Positions 46,139 to 58,462 of a stretch of 64,000 nt of DNA are shown here, one piece after another. The notes beneath the pieces are model-generated. The model was not told where the DNA came from. It saw only the letters and a list, made by a program, of their open reading frames with translations, and did no database searches. Origin of the DNA: Agapanthus africanus (taxonomy: Eukaryota; Streptophyta; Magnoliopsida; Asparagales; Amaryllidaceae); the NCBI GenBank assembly GCA_030015575.1, contig CM057342.1, positions 262,656,867 through 262,720,866 of the forward strand, written 5' to 3'. The first letter of the stretch is position 1. Each line of letters starts with the position of its first letter. The translations under genes were made by a program, and so were the position numbers.

Positions 46139-48366
46139 TGTAGGGTTCCTAGGCATCCTAATGAGGTCTCACAAGGCATCAACCATGCCATTTTCAAAAA
46201 TTCTAGGTGCCGAGAAACCCGACTACGGATCGTTTGCTAGAAATCTAGGCGAAAAGACTAACTAGTTAACACTTAACTAAGGGATACGGATATACAACCT
46301 TTGTAGATCCGGTCCTCCACCTCCACGGCTCCGAGATGAGGTCGTCTCCGCTGTCCAAATCAAATCCGGGCTCTAGCGTCGGCTTCATCGGAGAGTGGAC
46401 GGGCTAGGTCGTCGACGACGTGCCGAAGATGATCTACGTCGAAGCATCACTAGATCAAGCTCCAAACTTCACCAAGTCATGAAAACTTGTGAAGGAAACA
46501 CACTCTACTACTTGGCAAGAGGTAGAGGATGAAGAAATAGGAAGTGGGTAGACTTTAGAATTGGATTTCTCACTTGTTTCATCAATCCACCATTGATGAA
46601 GAAAGCTTTTCTTCTTTGAAGAAGATGAAGAAGAAGAAGAAAGAATTATGATAAGTTATTTAAAAAATGAAAAGAATATCCAAACTTATCATAATCCTAA
46701 CTATGGTTATGTGTAGAGAATTGACCATGGTTAAATCATTGGTTAGGGTTAAGGATGAGATAAGAATGGTGGTCAAGGTCAAAGCTTCATGAAGCTTCAA
46801 CTAAACAACAAATTAAGCCACCATTCTTTTCTCTTTTCCATTTATTTTCCAAAATATATAAACAAATAAATAAATGAATAAATAAGTAATGGAAAATAAA
46901 ACCCTAATTATATGTTTAACCATGGTTTAATTCTTTATACTTAACCAAGTAAACATGCATCATCAAACATGATACAATCATGTGTACAAAAGTATATCAC
47001 ATATACAATGTGCACAAACCGAGTGAGAAAATCCATTTAAAGTGAACCAATACTAGTTAATGCAAAGTAATATATCAAATATATAATTATGCATTAAATC
47101 ATTAAATCAACGCTTGATTTAACGATCCGGTCATGACGCACATAACCGACTGGTACCATTAGTAACATCTTATCGAATCAACACTTGATCCGATAACCCG
47201 GCTATATCGCATATAACCGATCAATGTCACATCGCGAGAATCGAATACAGTATCACATACTCATATTATTCTCGGTCCCGCACATATCTCATATGCGCTC
47301 CTATTTCGTTTCGCTTGAGCCAGGAAACCTCTGTGTAGGACTCTAAAGACTCGTCAATACGCCGGCAGCAGATGATGATCATATCAAGCATCCACAAGCC
47401 GCAAGCGGTCTGCTAAACGTAACGGCCACCCGGGTATTGAGCGATCTGAAGATCGACGAGCAAGCCCGCTCACACTCCAGTGAATCCGACCAGTAACACT
47501 ACCGTACAGTCCGGTCTGATCGTCTGATATGTCGCATATCTCGCCTAGGGGTGGTAAACGTCAGACCCCAATAGCTCAATAAGTCGTGTCGATATGAGGT
47601 CTATAACTATTCGAGAAACTACTGGTAACACTTACCAGTAAATCTCAGCAACCCTGGCCAGGGATTTCCTGTTATAGCCAATCGAACACAGCACAACATC
47701 AACTCCCTATACCGGGAGAGACGAATCCCCTCCTATCGCTCATTGCCTCCATGTGACTCGGGACTGTACCCAAAAACCACCGTTTTGCAAGCCCTCTTGG
47801 ACGTGGTAAGATGGAAATCAAAGCACAGTGGGAACCACACAAGACTCTATGACGATCTCGGGTCAACAGACTACTCTGTACCAGTGTCACCAGAGAACTG
47901 CCATCTGACGTGAGGTATAATACCATCTGGGAGTTCTCGGCGAGTCCGTCCAGTGTACCCAGTCTCTACTGAGCACCCGTATATCATCTCTGATGTCAAA
48001 CACCAATGGATATGGGATCATCCATCGCCCATCTGTATGGGTCGAGAGGGTATACGCTAGTCTACTCTGGTATATCGATGCCCCGTCTCGATACACCCAC
48101 GACTAGGGACTTTGAAGGATGTACTTATGGACTACCATGTCTCCACTAGTATGATCCGCATCATAGTCCAGGTAGTCAAGTACAGATCCTAAGGGCTTTA
48201 CCAACATGTAACAGAGAGACAAACAGTATACACGTTAAGGTAAAGATCAACCAGATAGCATACTATCATGTCGAGCAAGAAAGTCCTCCCTATATATGTC
48301 CCAGCATCCACTACAATATACATCCTATGTACAGTAATGGCCTCTAGGGCATACATATAACTAACA
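46139..48366 (-). repeat. E7 5' LTR (2228 bp)
   Basis: Same length as the 3' LTR and almost identical, with about eight single-base differences noted by eye. Confidence 0.93.
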
Positions 48367-48371
48367 CCATC
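48367..48371. other. Target-site duplication of E7, right copy (CCATC)
   Basis: Partner of 37951-37955. Confidence 0.95.
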
Positions 48372-51300
48372 TCCTTGAATCGGGTCTTGAAATCCATCAG
48401 CAAACTCATGGTGGACGACTTATACATCATGGGAAAACCGCGTTTTTTATTTAAAAAGAGAGAAAGCAGTTTATATTTGTTTTGTGGTTTTCCTCCAAAT
48501 CCAGAAAATATCATAGAAATCCGAATCATCAAAAGCATGTAAAACCATGAATATAAGCTTGAGCATCCATGAATGCGGCATATAATGAATAACAGTATGC
48601 ATGAAGTGACAAGTAACAACTACAATGTTTAAACTAGCATATAATGCAAGCAACTAATCATCATGTCAAAACTACTAGTTAACAAGCTACATTAGGCGAT
48701 AATATTTTCTAAGGTATGCGTGACATGGAAATTACCGATGAAGATGTGTGTGAGCCGGTAAGCAAGTGTACGTGGTACATACGCATCATCGGTAATGGTG
48801 CTGGTGTCCTAACAGTATGATATTAACAATGCAATAAGAAATTATAATATAAGTATGCGATGCGGAGCGAACAGTAATAATGAGCGGAAAACTAGACACA
48901 ACGATAACTAAACTGCATTATCCTAATATAAGTCCTACAATAGTGCCTTTTGAAATAACACGAATCGCGGTGTTTTGAAAATAAGGGTTACGGTGTTTTT
49001 AGGAAAAGATACGTCTTTTGAAATATCCGTAGAATCTCTTGACCTGTCTTTTAAAATACCCACGATTCGTAAGCTTTTGAAATAGGTAGGAGTCGAATAT
49101 AATCTAACAACTAAACTAAACTAAAGGGCTAAGCTAACAAGCTGGACTACAGGTAAGGAAACCGCCTAACATCTGAGTCGATATATATACATACCCGTAT
49201 ATATATTAGTCGGTGATCCCGCCTCAATAATATCATATCCGATACCATATCCATAATCAGACATTCCAAGTCAAGAGTGCGGATCAATCATCAAAATATA
49301 GCTCGTACGTAAATCCGTCGTACGGCATCCCCAAATCTGGGTACGGGTCAATATCATATTCATCACACTATTCATCCGGTATCCTCTTTATCAAAGATCA
49401 TAGTTTAGGGTACTGACCTATGTCTAATACAATACTAATATCCTCAATATAGTCATGATCTGCCTACTGATCGACAGTCTCGTACAAACTGATATCATCA
49501 GCACATATCATCATCAAGGGGTATACATCGCCCAATACGGCCTAGGATCACAATCTCAACACAAAACTCATCGACTCATCTCAAATCCCAAGTACTATCC
49601 TTAAATCCGTATGTGAACACATAGTCCCATACCCATGTGAACACATAACAATATATTCCCGTAAGCACAAATGAAAGAAGAAAGTATGCAAGTATGGGTG
49701 TGTGTGTGCAAGTGTGGTGCGACCACTACTCTAGGGTTTCGCGATACTAAATCATCCATATTTATCATCAATAAACTCAAACAATAAATTAAACAATATA
49801 TATATGTGTGTATACGTATTCGTATACATCACCACGAACTGCGGGGGTGCTATACGCCATCCACCCGACTTCTCCCCGTAGATATAAATCTACTCACCTG
49901 GTCCTCGCTCGCCGGTGCCGACGTCTCCACGCGCTTTCTTGTCATCTTGAAGTCCACATGGAGTACCTACATATCATAACGCACCGTATCGCATTAAAAT
50001 CCGACTCATGACCAAAACGACATACGAATCCCACATAGGTCAAAACCTATGGTTGCTTTCACAAACCAACCCAAAAACCCTCGACGTCGGCGTACAAATG
50101 CCAAACCATCGAGAAAGCTCCCAACACACTCATTTGTACAATTACAAGCACTAATTATAATATAAAATAGCTTAAAATTCACAAAAAATCCCAATTTCAC
50201 TTAAAAAGTAATTTTTCCGAAAATCTAGCAAGCACAAATCACCGTTTTAGTACAAAACTCGATGTATGAACGAATCTAGCGGCCACAATATTCACTAAAT
50301 ATCTTAAATAAGTCATAAAAACAATTCCCATAATTTAATCTCATTAAATTCCATAAACCCCAAAATTCTAGTTTACAAAAAACCTAAATTTTAATAATTT
50401 TATAGCAAAAATGAACAAACTACAATCTAGCTTGGATTTTCATGAACTAAAGCATTAAACCACTCAATATAATATTTATAATGATATGAAACCTAAATTT
50501 GAATTTTATCTCACAAGAATATAATTATTTAAAAAAACTAGTTTACCAATTATATAATTATCACTTTTAAATCAACAAATATGCAAGCTAGCAACTTAAA
50601 TTGAATTTAGCATAACATTAATATGTCAATTATATCACATAAACTAAAACTCACAACACAAAATACCAATTTGAAATCAAACCCCCTCTCTTGAATTTTT
50701 AATCATACACCTAGAACTAATTAAAAACCTAATTAAACAATTAATTAAGCTAACCTAAGCAATTAACAACACATTAAGCAAAAAGGTTAGAATTTATACC
50801 CAAATAATTTGAAGATCCCACAAGCACACATAGTCCTCCAAATTAGCTTCTAATCACCAAGAACCATAGTAGATATGCTAAGGAAAAATGGGTAGGTCTT
50901 GGATTTGGATTTAGCTTTGAATTTTTATGGATTTTGAGGCATTTTGTGGAATATTTGTAGTGAGAAGAAGAGGGAAAGCAAGGGGGAAGGGGGCTGCTGA
51001 ATTTTCTTGGGAGGCTCGGCTGATCTTTGAGGGAGGAGAGAGAGAGAGAGAGGTATATGTGTTGAAATCCCACCAAAGTCAACAAAAGAAAACCATACCT
51101 TAATAGTTTAATGTTTTCCTTAATCATTTCTTTTCTAATTTGTGTGGAATGGAGTGGGGAAATGGGGGGATGTGCTGCTGAATTCAGCCACATGGGGATG
51201 GGGGTGAGTGAGTGTGGGTGTGGGTGTGGGGGAAAAAGATAAATGTTATACCCCAAACAACCATTTACACTAATTTCACCGAAAAAAGTCTTTTTCTTCG

Positions 51301-51646
51301 ATATTTTCTAAACCGTTTTAGCAAACGATTTCATTTCAGAAACCACATGATAAAATTATATTTAATGTTTTATGATGCACAAAATTTGTTTCAACTCATT
51401 CCAATTTGTAATTTTCCCTAATTAAATGTATTAGTGACGGCTTAAAATAATAATAAAATAATTGTTTTTTAGAAAATTTGAAATTTCACCAGTGGCTCAA
51501 TAAACACCAGATATTAGCAATTACATAGCTAGAATATGTATATTTAATTTTTATAATAAGATATTTGTATTTTGACTTTTTACAGAAAACCCCCTTATTT
51601 TACCGTTTTTCCGAAATTTCACCGAAACGATTTTCAAAACGTTACA
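48372..51646 (-). repeat. E5 5' LTR, distal part
   Basis: Continues the LTR interrupted at 37955 and matches 20304-23717. Relative to the 3' LTR it lacks 143 bp near 49548. It keeps the inverted repeat (48731-48796), the GA microsatellite (about 51036-51052) and the G-rich tract (51151-51235). The 137-codon frame 50843-51256 includes the GA and G-rich tracts and is a low-complexity artefact. Confidence 0.9.
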
Positions 51647-51660
51647 CACTATATCCAACA
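51647..51660 (-). repeat. Right TSD of E5 (CACTA) and last bases of E3 5' LTR
   Basis: CACTA (51647-51651) is the second TSD copy. TATCCAACA, ending at 51660, is the remaining outer end of E3's LTR, after which E2's codons resume. Confidence 0.95.
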
Positions 51661-52742
51661 GTTGGTGTATAAAAACTCCATTTCGGATCTCATGGCATCC
51701 AGCCACTTCACAGTGTCACCACTCGTGATAGCTTGCTGAAAACTGGTAGGATCATCATCATCCATGATGCAATCTTCTACATCACCATCAACGAGAAAAC
51801 CGTAGTATCTCTCCGGTGGGCGAGAAGTCCTACCAGATCTACGGAGTAGTTGAGGTTCATTAGGTTCTGTTTCAACTTCAGGTTCAACCAAATCGTCATT
51901 TGTAACTTGTGTCTCTAGAACTTCTTCTAGATATACAACACCGCTATCAGCATCGTTCGGAAAAATCTCATTTTCCAAAAACGTGGCATACTGAGAAACA
52001 AACACCTTTTGTTCCTCCTTGTGGGAGAAAAGATACCCAAACGAATGTTTCAGATATCCCATAAATGTACACTTGACCGATCGTGTCTCGAATTTGTCTG
52101 GATTCTGCTTTTTAACAAAAGCCGGACAACCCCAAATCTTAACTCGTTTAAGAGATGGTCTCTTCCCATACCATATCTCATATAGAGTGGTAGACACGGT
52201 CTTGGTTGGAACTTTGTTCAACAGAAAAGCTGCAGTCTCCAATGCATACCCCCAAAAGGAGAGGGAAAACTCGGCATCACTCATCATGGATCGTACCATA
52301 TCTAATAGGGTTCGATTCCGTCACTCTGACACACCGTTGTGCTCTGGTGTGTAAGGGGGAGTGAGCTGAGAGAGAATCCTATTCTCTTTTAGGAAGTTCG
52401 AAAACTCAGTACTAAGATACTTTCCACCTCGATCTGATCGAAGTATCTTGATGATCATTCTAGTTTGTTTTTCTACTTCAAGTTTATACTCCTTGAATTT
52501 ATCGAAAGCTTCAGACTTATGCTTCAACAAAAACACATGACCGTATCTTGAGAAATCATTAGTAAAATTTACGAAGTAAGAAAAACCGCCTCTTGCATGT
52601 GTAGACATTGGCCCACATACATCACTATGTATGAGGCCCAAGAGCTCAGTAGCTCTTTCTCCGTGTCCAGTAAACGGAGTTTTGGTCATTTTCCCTTTGA
52701 TACAAGACTGAAAAGTCGCATAAGATTTATACTCAAAAGAAT
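51661..52742 (-). pseudogene. E2 integrase and start of RT (broken)
   Basis: Integrase inserts the cDNA into the genome. The core runs from about 52689: HSDVCGP gives the first catalytic Asp, LRSDRGGKY the second and HNGVSE the Glu, so the D-D-E triad is present. A TGA at 52321-52323 directly after VSE replaces the first of the usual RRNR arginines and fits a CGA-to-TGA change. The second piece (52299-51661, 213 codons) carries the integrase C-terminal part (YEIWYGKRPSLKRVKIWGCP), the acidic linker with SGRTSRPPERY, and then AMRSEMEFLYTN at the RT start, where E3 is inserted. Upstream, the HHCC zinc region has lost one Cys (YATFQSC) and its LGH motif is followed by a stop. Confidence 0.88.
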
Positions 52743-53390
52743 TTAAATATCCATCTTTATGAAGCTTGTTTAGTCTTGTTTAATTAATATGACCAAGTAT
52801 AAAATTCCAAAGAAAAGCTTCATTTATATCTGAAAACTTTCTTTTATTTGTGTGTTGTATGTTGAAAACTGTGTGTTGATTCGGGAAGTATATCCCGTTA
52901 TTAAGTGAACCATAACCAATCAACTCTTGATTCAGTTTAATATTCATAACATTATGCTGCAATACAAAATGATATTCTTCATTGTCTAACAAAGAAACGG
53001 ATACAATATTACAAAGCATGCTTGGTACAAAATAACATGGGTTCAAAACCAATATACAACTCGATGGCAACCCCAGATGATACTCTCCCACTGAAACTGC
53101 ATGTACATTGGAACCATTTCCAACCAGGAGAGTATGTTCACCTGTTTTCAAAACTCTGCTATTTCTCAGCCCCTCAATAGAATTGCAGATATGAGAAGCC
53201 GAACCGGTATTCAATACCCAGGAGGCAGAGTTTATAGAAAAGCAGTTTTCAGTTACGAACACACCTGAAGCTGAAGCATCACCTTGCTTCCTTTTCTTAA
53301 GACCAAGGTACTCAGTACAGTTCCGCTTCCAGTTTCCCATCTTCTTGCAGTAGAAATATTCTCCTTTTCCTGACTCCGCAGCTTTGGATT
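52743..53390 (-). pseudogene. E2 zinc knuckle, protease and pre-integrase region (broken)
   Basis: This frame (longest piece 53340-52780, 186 codons) begins upstream with a degenerate CCHC knuckle: YCKKMGNWKRNC lacks the first Cys and has Asn for His. Next comes the aspartic-protease site, which reads WVLNTGSASHIC: the catalytic Asp of DTG is Asn, fitting a GAT-to-AAT transition. The pre-integrase part ends LWNFILGHIN, with Asn for the first His, and then TAA (52780-52782). Protease would cut Gag-Pol into its mature parts; here it should be inactive. It shares its frame with the integrase pieces but not with gag. Confidence 0.85.
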
Positions 53391-54091
53391 TGTCATTCCC
53401 CTTGGCCTTTTTTATTCCACCTCTCGGCTTGGTGGATCATTCCCTTGGCCTTGGCTTTTGGGATGGAAGAAGAAGGTTGTCCAACAAGTAGGGAGGGAGA
53501 CTTCACCTTAAGCTTGCTCTCCACATTTGTCAACATATTGAGAAGTTTGGGTAGTGACTTCTCCATTTTGTGCATGTTGAAGTTCACTATGAAAGGAGCA
53601 AAGGCAGATGGAAGAGACTGTAGAACAATATCCGTATATTGCTCGTTATCCATTGTCCATCCGAGGCCCTCAAGCTCTTCAATAAGAGCTATCATCTTCA
53701 GAATGTGGTCACCTACTGATGTGCCAGGAGCAATCCGCATCTGAAACAGCTTTCAAGATGCTTCGTATCGTAAGATACGGGATTGCTCTCCATACAACTC
53801 CTTTGTATGGAGAAAGATAGATTGAACATCCATCTCCTCGTGCTGCTTTTGATGTGTATTGTCCATCGATGCAAGCGCGAGGCATTTGGTGGTGGCACAG
53901 TCAATATCCCACGTTTTGCGGATTTCCCTATCCGCAACAGAAAATTCAGGGCCTGGTTTGGGCGGGGCTATGGCAGTGAGGACATAAGATGCTTTATCAT
54001 ATGTGAGAGCAATGTTAATGTTCCTCAGCCAATCTTTATAATTCGGTCCCGTAAGCTTATTTTTCTCTAATAGTAGCTTAATTCCAGTCAT
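53391..54091 (-). pseudogene. E2 gag (broken by one stop and one frameshift)
   Basis: Gag is the capsid protein that packages the RNA. The ATG at 54091 starts MTGIKLLLEKNKLTGPNYKDW, the typical N-terminus of copia gag (the LTGxNYxxW motif). After 112 codons an in-frame TGA (53753-53755) interrupts. The same frame resumes and runs to 53393 through EELEGLGWTMDNEQYTDIVL, QSLPSAFAPF and the basic tail, the UBN2-type gag core. A single-base shift near 53393 then moves the zinc knuckle into the protease frame. Total about 230 codons, close to the usual size for this group. Confidence 0.88.
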
Positions 54092-56376
54092 TGTTATCTT
54101 CCATTAGGAGAGAGAAAAGAATACACTCAACGAAAGCTCTTACAAAGATTAGATTGGTTTATTATCTTATCTAATCGATATCTCCCACTGCTTTTATCAA
54201 ATTTTCCTTCAAACCTTAAAAGGAAAAAATTAGCCAGGATTAATTACATTCTACAACTTCGCTAACCGTTCAGCCAGGCCAGTGCCGATATTTCTGAGGG
54301 AGGTTCCCCGTGCTTTCGCACGGACCTAATTAAAATAAACCTCATTTTCTTATAGGCGTAGCCCGTTGACACCTTTCTAGACACCTAATGAGTTAGCTAA
54401 TTGTAAAGTGCAAAATTCTTCCGGGAGCAACTATTGCTCACAGTCGGATCGGGATCCTACTATCATATAGAAGGTATGCAATTTCAATACAAATTTCAAC
54501 TCTTGAAACTCCCGATATGGATTTTACCCCTAATAACTTATGACCTTAACTATAGTCAACATATCATAAGTACCAGTCAAGTTTTTCCCGTCATTTCATG
54601 ATTAACTAGACCCACCCATACGACCCTTAACTATAGTCAACATAATCATATGAATGTCCTAACTAATCACATCATATGCGGTGTAGGAAGACATCACTTA
54701 GCTACCATACACTGCGCCTTAACTATAGTCAAAATACGCAGCACGAATACTAAGTACTCTACTTTCTAAAATGACGGAGGGTTGTGAATAGTTTTTAAGA
54801 AAACCTTTAACGCTTCGAACTTGATATCGTTGTAAAATCTAATGGCTTAAAAAGAAGTGGCTTAAGCTCTGCCTTTTGAAATCTTGCTTTTTCATAAAAA
54901 GCCGAGTAGTTTCAAATTTGATTCTACAATATCTTTTTAGGTTTCTTTTGTTTACATTAATCTTATTAATGTAGTCCCGTCATTTAATTCCTAAGCCATT
55001 ACAGAAAAGAAACGAAAATAGAACGTACGCTTATGCCATAATGTCCCGTTACGTACCGTTAGGTTACTTAACTAACGGCATAGCGGGACGGGACTAGCGC
55101 GGATGAAAAATATAAGCAACGTTTATTATATATCATATATATAATACATCATTCGTCTCAACATATAAAGTGATCATATCAAACAATATCCACAGCAGAA
55201 TCACATATATGAAAATACATGATATACTAGGAGGTCTGTATTTTGTATTTAGCTAACAATAGAAAATACGGATTTCATGGTCGCGATGAATAGCCAAGCC
55301 CACACCCCTAGACCCCTACGAGAGCGGCAAGTGACCCTACCAATTCTAGAGTTTAGGAAACCCGGTCTCGACTCCTCGAGTTGGCCTCCTACTGAACCCC
55401 AGAAGCCGGTCACTTGTGCTCCCCTCCTTGGGTCTATCCTAATACGGAAAAGTAAATAATATACAACAATGGTGACATCATCCTCAACCCGGAAGTGCCC
55501 CAATAAAAGAATATTACATACAATTAATTTTACATGAATGAAAAGAAAAACTCTCATCTCAAATAAAACCCCCGGCTATTCATTCACGACGATCCTGTAC
55601 ATCATATCACAGCAACACATAATATCACATATCATCAACGTAAGTAAGCATGCGTACCTCAATTTTCGTTGATGTATAGCAACGAAACTGGCGATACACC
55701 ACATACTACATTTACAGTCGCAGAAAAGAAAGTGAAAAACTACAACAATTGGAATCAACACTGCCTTTAGACATCATAAACCCGGAATATCACATATTCA
55801 GGATTTCATGCCTAACAATGCAAATCTTATATTTAGGTCTCAACCATGAAAACACCTTTTCAAAAGAAGCCAGGTAATTCAACAAGATTCCCGATTCTAC
55901 CGAGGCCAAAATATTAGATTTACATGCAGCTAATTACTTTTTACAGAACTAATTAGTGTGGATTCCAATTATTGTATCACATTAATAAATAAACTAGGCG
56001 CAATTAAAACATTCGATCGATCGATCAATCATCCAAATAATTCTCAGATGGCTCAACACTTGATTCAGATCAAAATATACCAGAGACTGCATCAAGTATA
56101 TATGGGCCAGCACAAGAAGGCACAGTCCAAGCCTCACCAACGGCACCGTGGAATTGCCGCCAAAAGACACTTTTGGCCGCGGTTCCGTGGTCGTTTAATC
56201 GATTTAGGGTTTCGTTCTTCTTGGGGCCCATACAATACCCTGTATGATTTTCTGAGTATTTTTAACATGAAAAATTCTAACTTTTGAAAAATTTCCAGAG
56301 AGCAATACTTTGGGTGTCGGTTTTCATTCGTTCGAAGTTTTTAACGTCGTCTTGGTTACTCTAAAGTTCTAGCCTG
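54092..56376 (-). other. E2 leader between PBS and gag (non-coding)
   Basis: It holds the copia-leader segment and weak GC hairpin (56110-56230), the triplet motif (54544-54561, 54624-54644, 54717-54733; + strand form CCTTAACTATAGTCAA) and a PPT-like AGTGGGAGAT (complement at 54180-54189) about 90 bp upstream of the gag ATG. The 136-147-bp tandem repeat of the other elements is absent. No sense frame is convincing. Confidence 0.75.
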
Positions 56377-56388
56377 GCTCTGATACCA
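56377..56388 (-). other. E2 primer-binding site
   Basis: TGGTATCAGAGC on the - strand, one base from the LTR end; intact. Confidence 0.9.
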
Positions 56389-56389
56389 C

Positions 56390-58462
56390 TGTAGCGATTC
56401 TTTAGCACCATGCCTAGGTTTAAGGTTGTATCACACATGCTATAACAAAAATTTAAGGGGATGCTAAACAATCCAACTATGAATCGAACTAGAAAAATAC
56501 AGTAACAAATTAAAGTATCATATACTATAAAGTGTCTAACACTAAGTGGGGAGAAAATACAACCTTTATAGTCCTCCTCCTAGACTCCTTGGATCGATTG
56601 AGGTTTGAACCGGTTGGCTTGTGTCCTTCCAAGTCCACAATGATCCACCACGAAGTCCCTTTGCACCAAGCTCCAAGCTTCACTTGATCAGGATGAAGAT
56701 GAAGCAAACACTCCACACTAGTGGGCTAGACTAAAGTGGAATGGTGATGTGGGTTTGGATCTCACTACAAAACCTTTTCTTTTTTATTCTCTGTCTTTCT
56801 TTTAAAACCCTAGAGAGCTTTGAGGAGAGAGAGGAAGAAGGAAATGGCACAAAACAATCTCAAGAGAATAATGTGATAACCTTTTGTAAACTCAAGTGAG
56901 TAAGTGAAGTCATCCATGCTAAACCATGGTTACAAAATATCTAGATATTTTGTAACTTGAGTTTAAGTAAAACCATGGGCAACAAAACCATGGGCTAAAA
57001 AACCATTGACTATTGTCAACTCAAGAGAGTTGAATAGTCAACCATGATTATGTTGCTATTTTGCTTTTCTCTAATAAACAAAATATCTTAAAAACGTTAC
57101 CATGTGAGTCTTGCATTGCCACCACCAATGTATCATCAACCATGACACATGTATGCTTGCATGTGTGCATCCATATCAACATGTACATACACTCATGCAT
57201 GCATCATAAAGAAATAGGTTTTAATAAATGAGCTATTGGACTTAATATTAAATCAACACTTAATTTAATAACCCGGTCATATCACATACGAACCGTCCAA
57301 TAGAAAACGCCCGATTAAAATACGGTATCCAATACAGGCATTTAAACGAGCTCCCGCGCATATCTCATATGCACCCCCACATCTTTTTGCCTGAGCTAGG
57401 AGACCCCTTTTTGGGACTCTAAGACTCATCAATACGCTAGCAGTAGGCAGAGATCACATCACATGCCCACAAACCGTCAGTGGCACAAGCTGTACGTAAC
57501 GGCTTACGGCTTCCAGGTATTGAGCGATCAGAAGAAACACAAGCAAACCTGCTAAAACTCGCGTCGAGCAAACTGGTAACACTTACCGTACAGTTCGGTC
57601 TCTTCGTCAAATATGCTGCATATGTGAGTCTAGGGATGGTATCGTCGACCCCAATAACCCAATAAGTCATGTCGGTATATGGCTCATAACTGATCGAGAA
57701 ACTACTGATAACACTTATCAGTAAATCTCAGCAGCCCTGACCAGGGACTTCCTGTTATAGCCAATCGTACACGGTGCAACATCAACCCCCAATACCGGGT
57801 GAGACGAAACCCCTCCTATCGCTCATTGTCTCCATATGCCTCGGGACTGTACCCAAAATCCACTTGTTTGCACGACTCAGTAGAGCCGCGGTAGGGTGGA
57901 GATCAAAGTACAGTGGGAGGCACACAAGACTCTATGACGATCTCGGGTCTATAGACTAACCTGTATCAGTGTCACCTGAGAACTGCTATTCGACGATAGA
58001 TATAATACCGCATAGGAGTTCTCGGCGATTCCGTTCAGTGTACCCAGTCTCACTGAGCACCCGTATACAGTCTTTGGTGTCATCACACCAATGGATATGG
58101 GATCATCCATCGCCCATCATATGGAACAAGCAACGTATACGCTAGTCTACTCTGGTGATATCGATGCCCTGTCTCGACACACCCACGACTAGGAACATTT
58201 CAAAGATATGCTCATAGACTACACATGTCCCACTAGTATAATCCGCATCATAATCTCAGTTGTCCTGCATATCCAAAAGTCCATATCAACATGTACCAAA
58301 TGAATGAAAGCACGATCAAATGAACATGTTAAGATAAAAGGTGCAAACAGATAGCATACTATCATGTCGAGTAAGAATGTCCCCTGAACACACACACACA
58401 CATACACATACCGGTGCATACACTATCATATAATGGCCTCTAGGGCATACATATATCCAACA
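56390..58462 (-). repeat. E2 5' LTR (2073 bp)
   Basis: Terminus TGTAGCGATTC at 56390 and ATATCCAACA at 58462. Part of the sequence is clearly related to E7's LTR, for example the GTCTCGACACACCCACGACTAGG block near 58165 against 39905 and the outer GGCCTCTAGGGCATACATAT. It includes a short CA microsatellite (58389-58408). No gene. Confidence 0.88.

Larger units (their letters stand above)
37956..48366 (-). mobile_element. E7: Angela-like Ty1-copia derivative, complete ends (10,411 bp), coding capacity lost
   Basis: LTRs of 2228 bp each (37956-40183 and 46139-48366) differ at only about eight positions by eye. The PPT is at 40184-40194, the PBS at 46126-46137, and the TSD is CCATC. The LTR start TGTTAGTTATATGTATGCCCTAGAGGCC resembles the Angela/BARE type of copia and is close to E2's LTR. 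Internal DNA (5955 bp) keeps islands of protease, integrase and RT without an intact frame. It was inserted into E5's 5' LTR. Confidence 0.92.
19027..51646 (-). mobile_element. E5: Tekay/Del-like Ty3-gypsy derivative, interrupted by E6 and E7
   Basis: Without its two insertions this - strand element has a 4691-bp 3' LTR (19027-23717), about 2.8 kb of internal DNA (23718-26499 plus 36635-36674) and a 5' LTR in two pieces (36675-37955 and 48372-51646). LTR ends are TGTAA...GACGTGACA. The PPT AAGGGGGGAAGATT following a TTCGGGGACCGAATTT-like stretch, the long LTRs and the initiator-Met PBS fit the Tekay/Del chromovirus group from general knowledge. No protease, RT or RNase H is recognisable, so it was non-autonomous or internally deleted before E6 and E7 arrived. 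Confidence 0.8.
1..51660 (-). mobile_element. E3: non-autonomous Ty1-copia derivative, interrupted by E4 and E5, cut by left window edge
   Basis: On the - strand this element reads 5' LTR (51660-51652 joined to 19026-16923), PBS (16921-16909), internal DNA (16908-14719, then 4465-965), PPT (964-954) and a 3' LTR leaving the window at base 1. It belongs to the same family as E4 and E6, with LTRs starting TGTTGGA and ending TTACA. It contains no long sense frame; gag and pol survive only as decayed sequence. E4 splits its internal region at CTGTA and E5 splits its 5' LTR at CACTA. Its right end abuts E2's coding sequence within the first RT codons, so E3 was inserted into E2. The left TSD partner (expected GTTGG on the + strand) lies outside the window and cannot be checked. 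Confidence 0.85.
51661..58462 (-). mobile_element. E2: Ty1-copia element (Angela/Tork-like), 5' part, split by E3
   Basis: On the - strand: 5' LTR (58462-56390), PBS, about 2.3-kb leader, gag, protease and integrase. It breaks off at 51661 in the first RT codons (reading EFLYTN), where E3 begins. The remainder of pol and the 3' LTR must lie left of the window. It is the only copia element here with long recognisable protein frames, yet it carries several stops and one frameshift. LTR start TGTTGGATATATGTATGCCCTAGAGGCC resembles E7. Confidence 0.9.

Noticed and set aside
50843-51256. 137-codon - strand frame with proline/histidine-rich start
   Set aside because: Its composition comes from the G-rich and GA microsatellite tracts of E5's LTR; the frame is broken in the other LTR.
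58389-58408. CA repeat, with GAA (38433) and GA (23105) microsatellites elsewhere
   Set aside because: Short, ordinary microsatellites within LTRs; noted in the LTR entries but not of separate interest.
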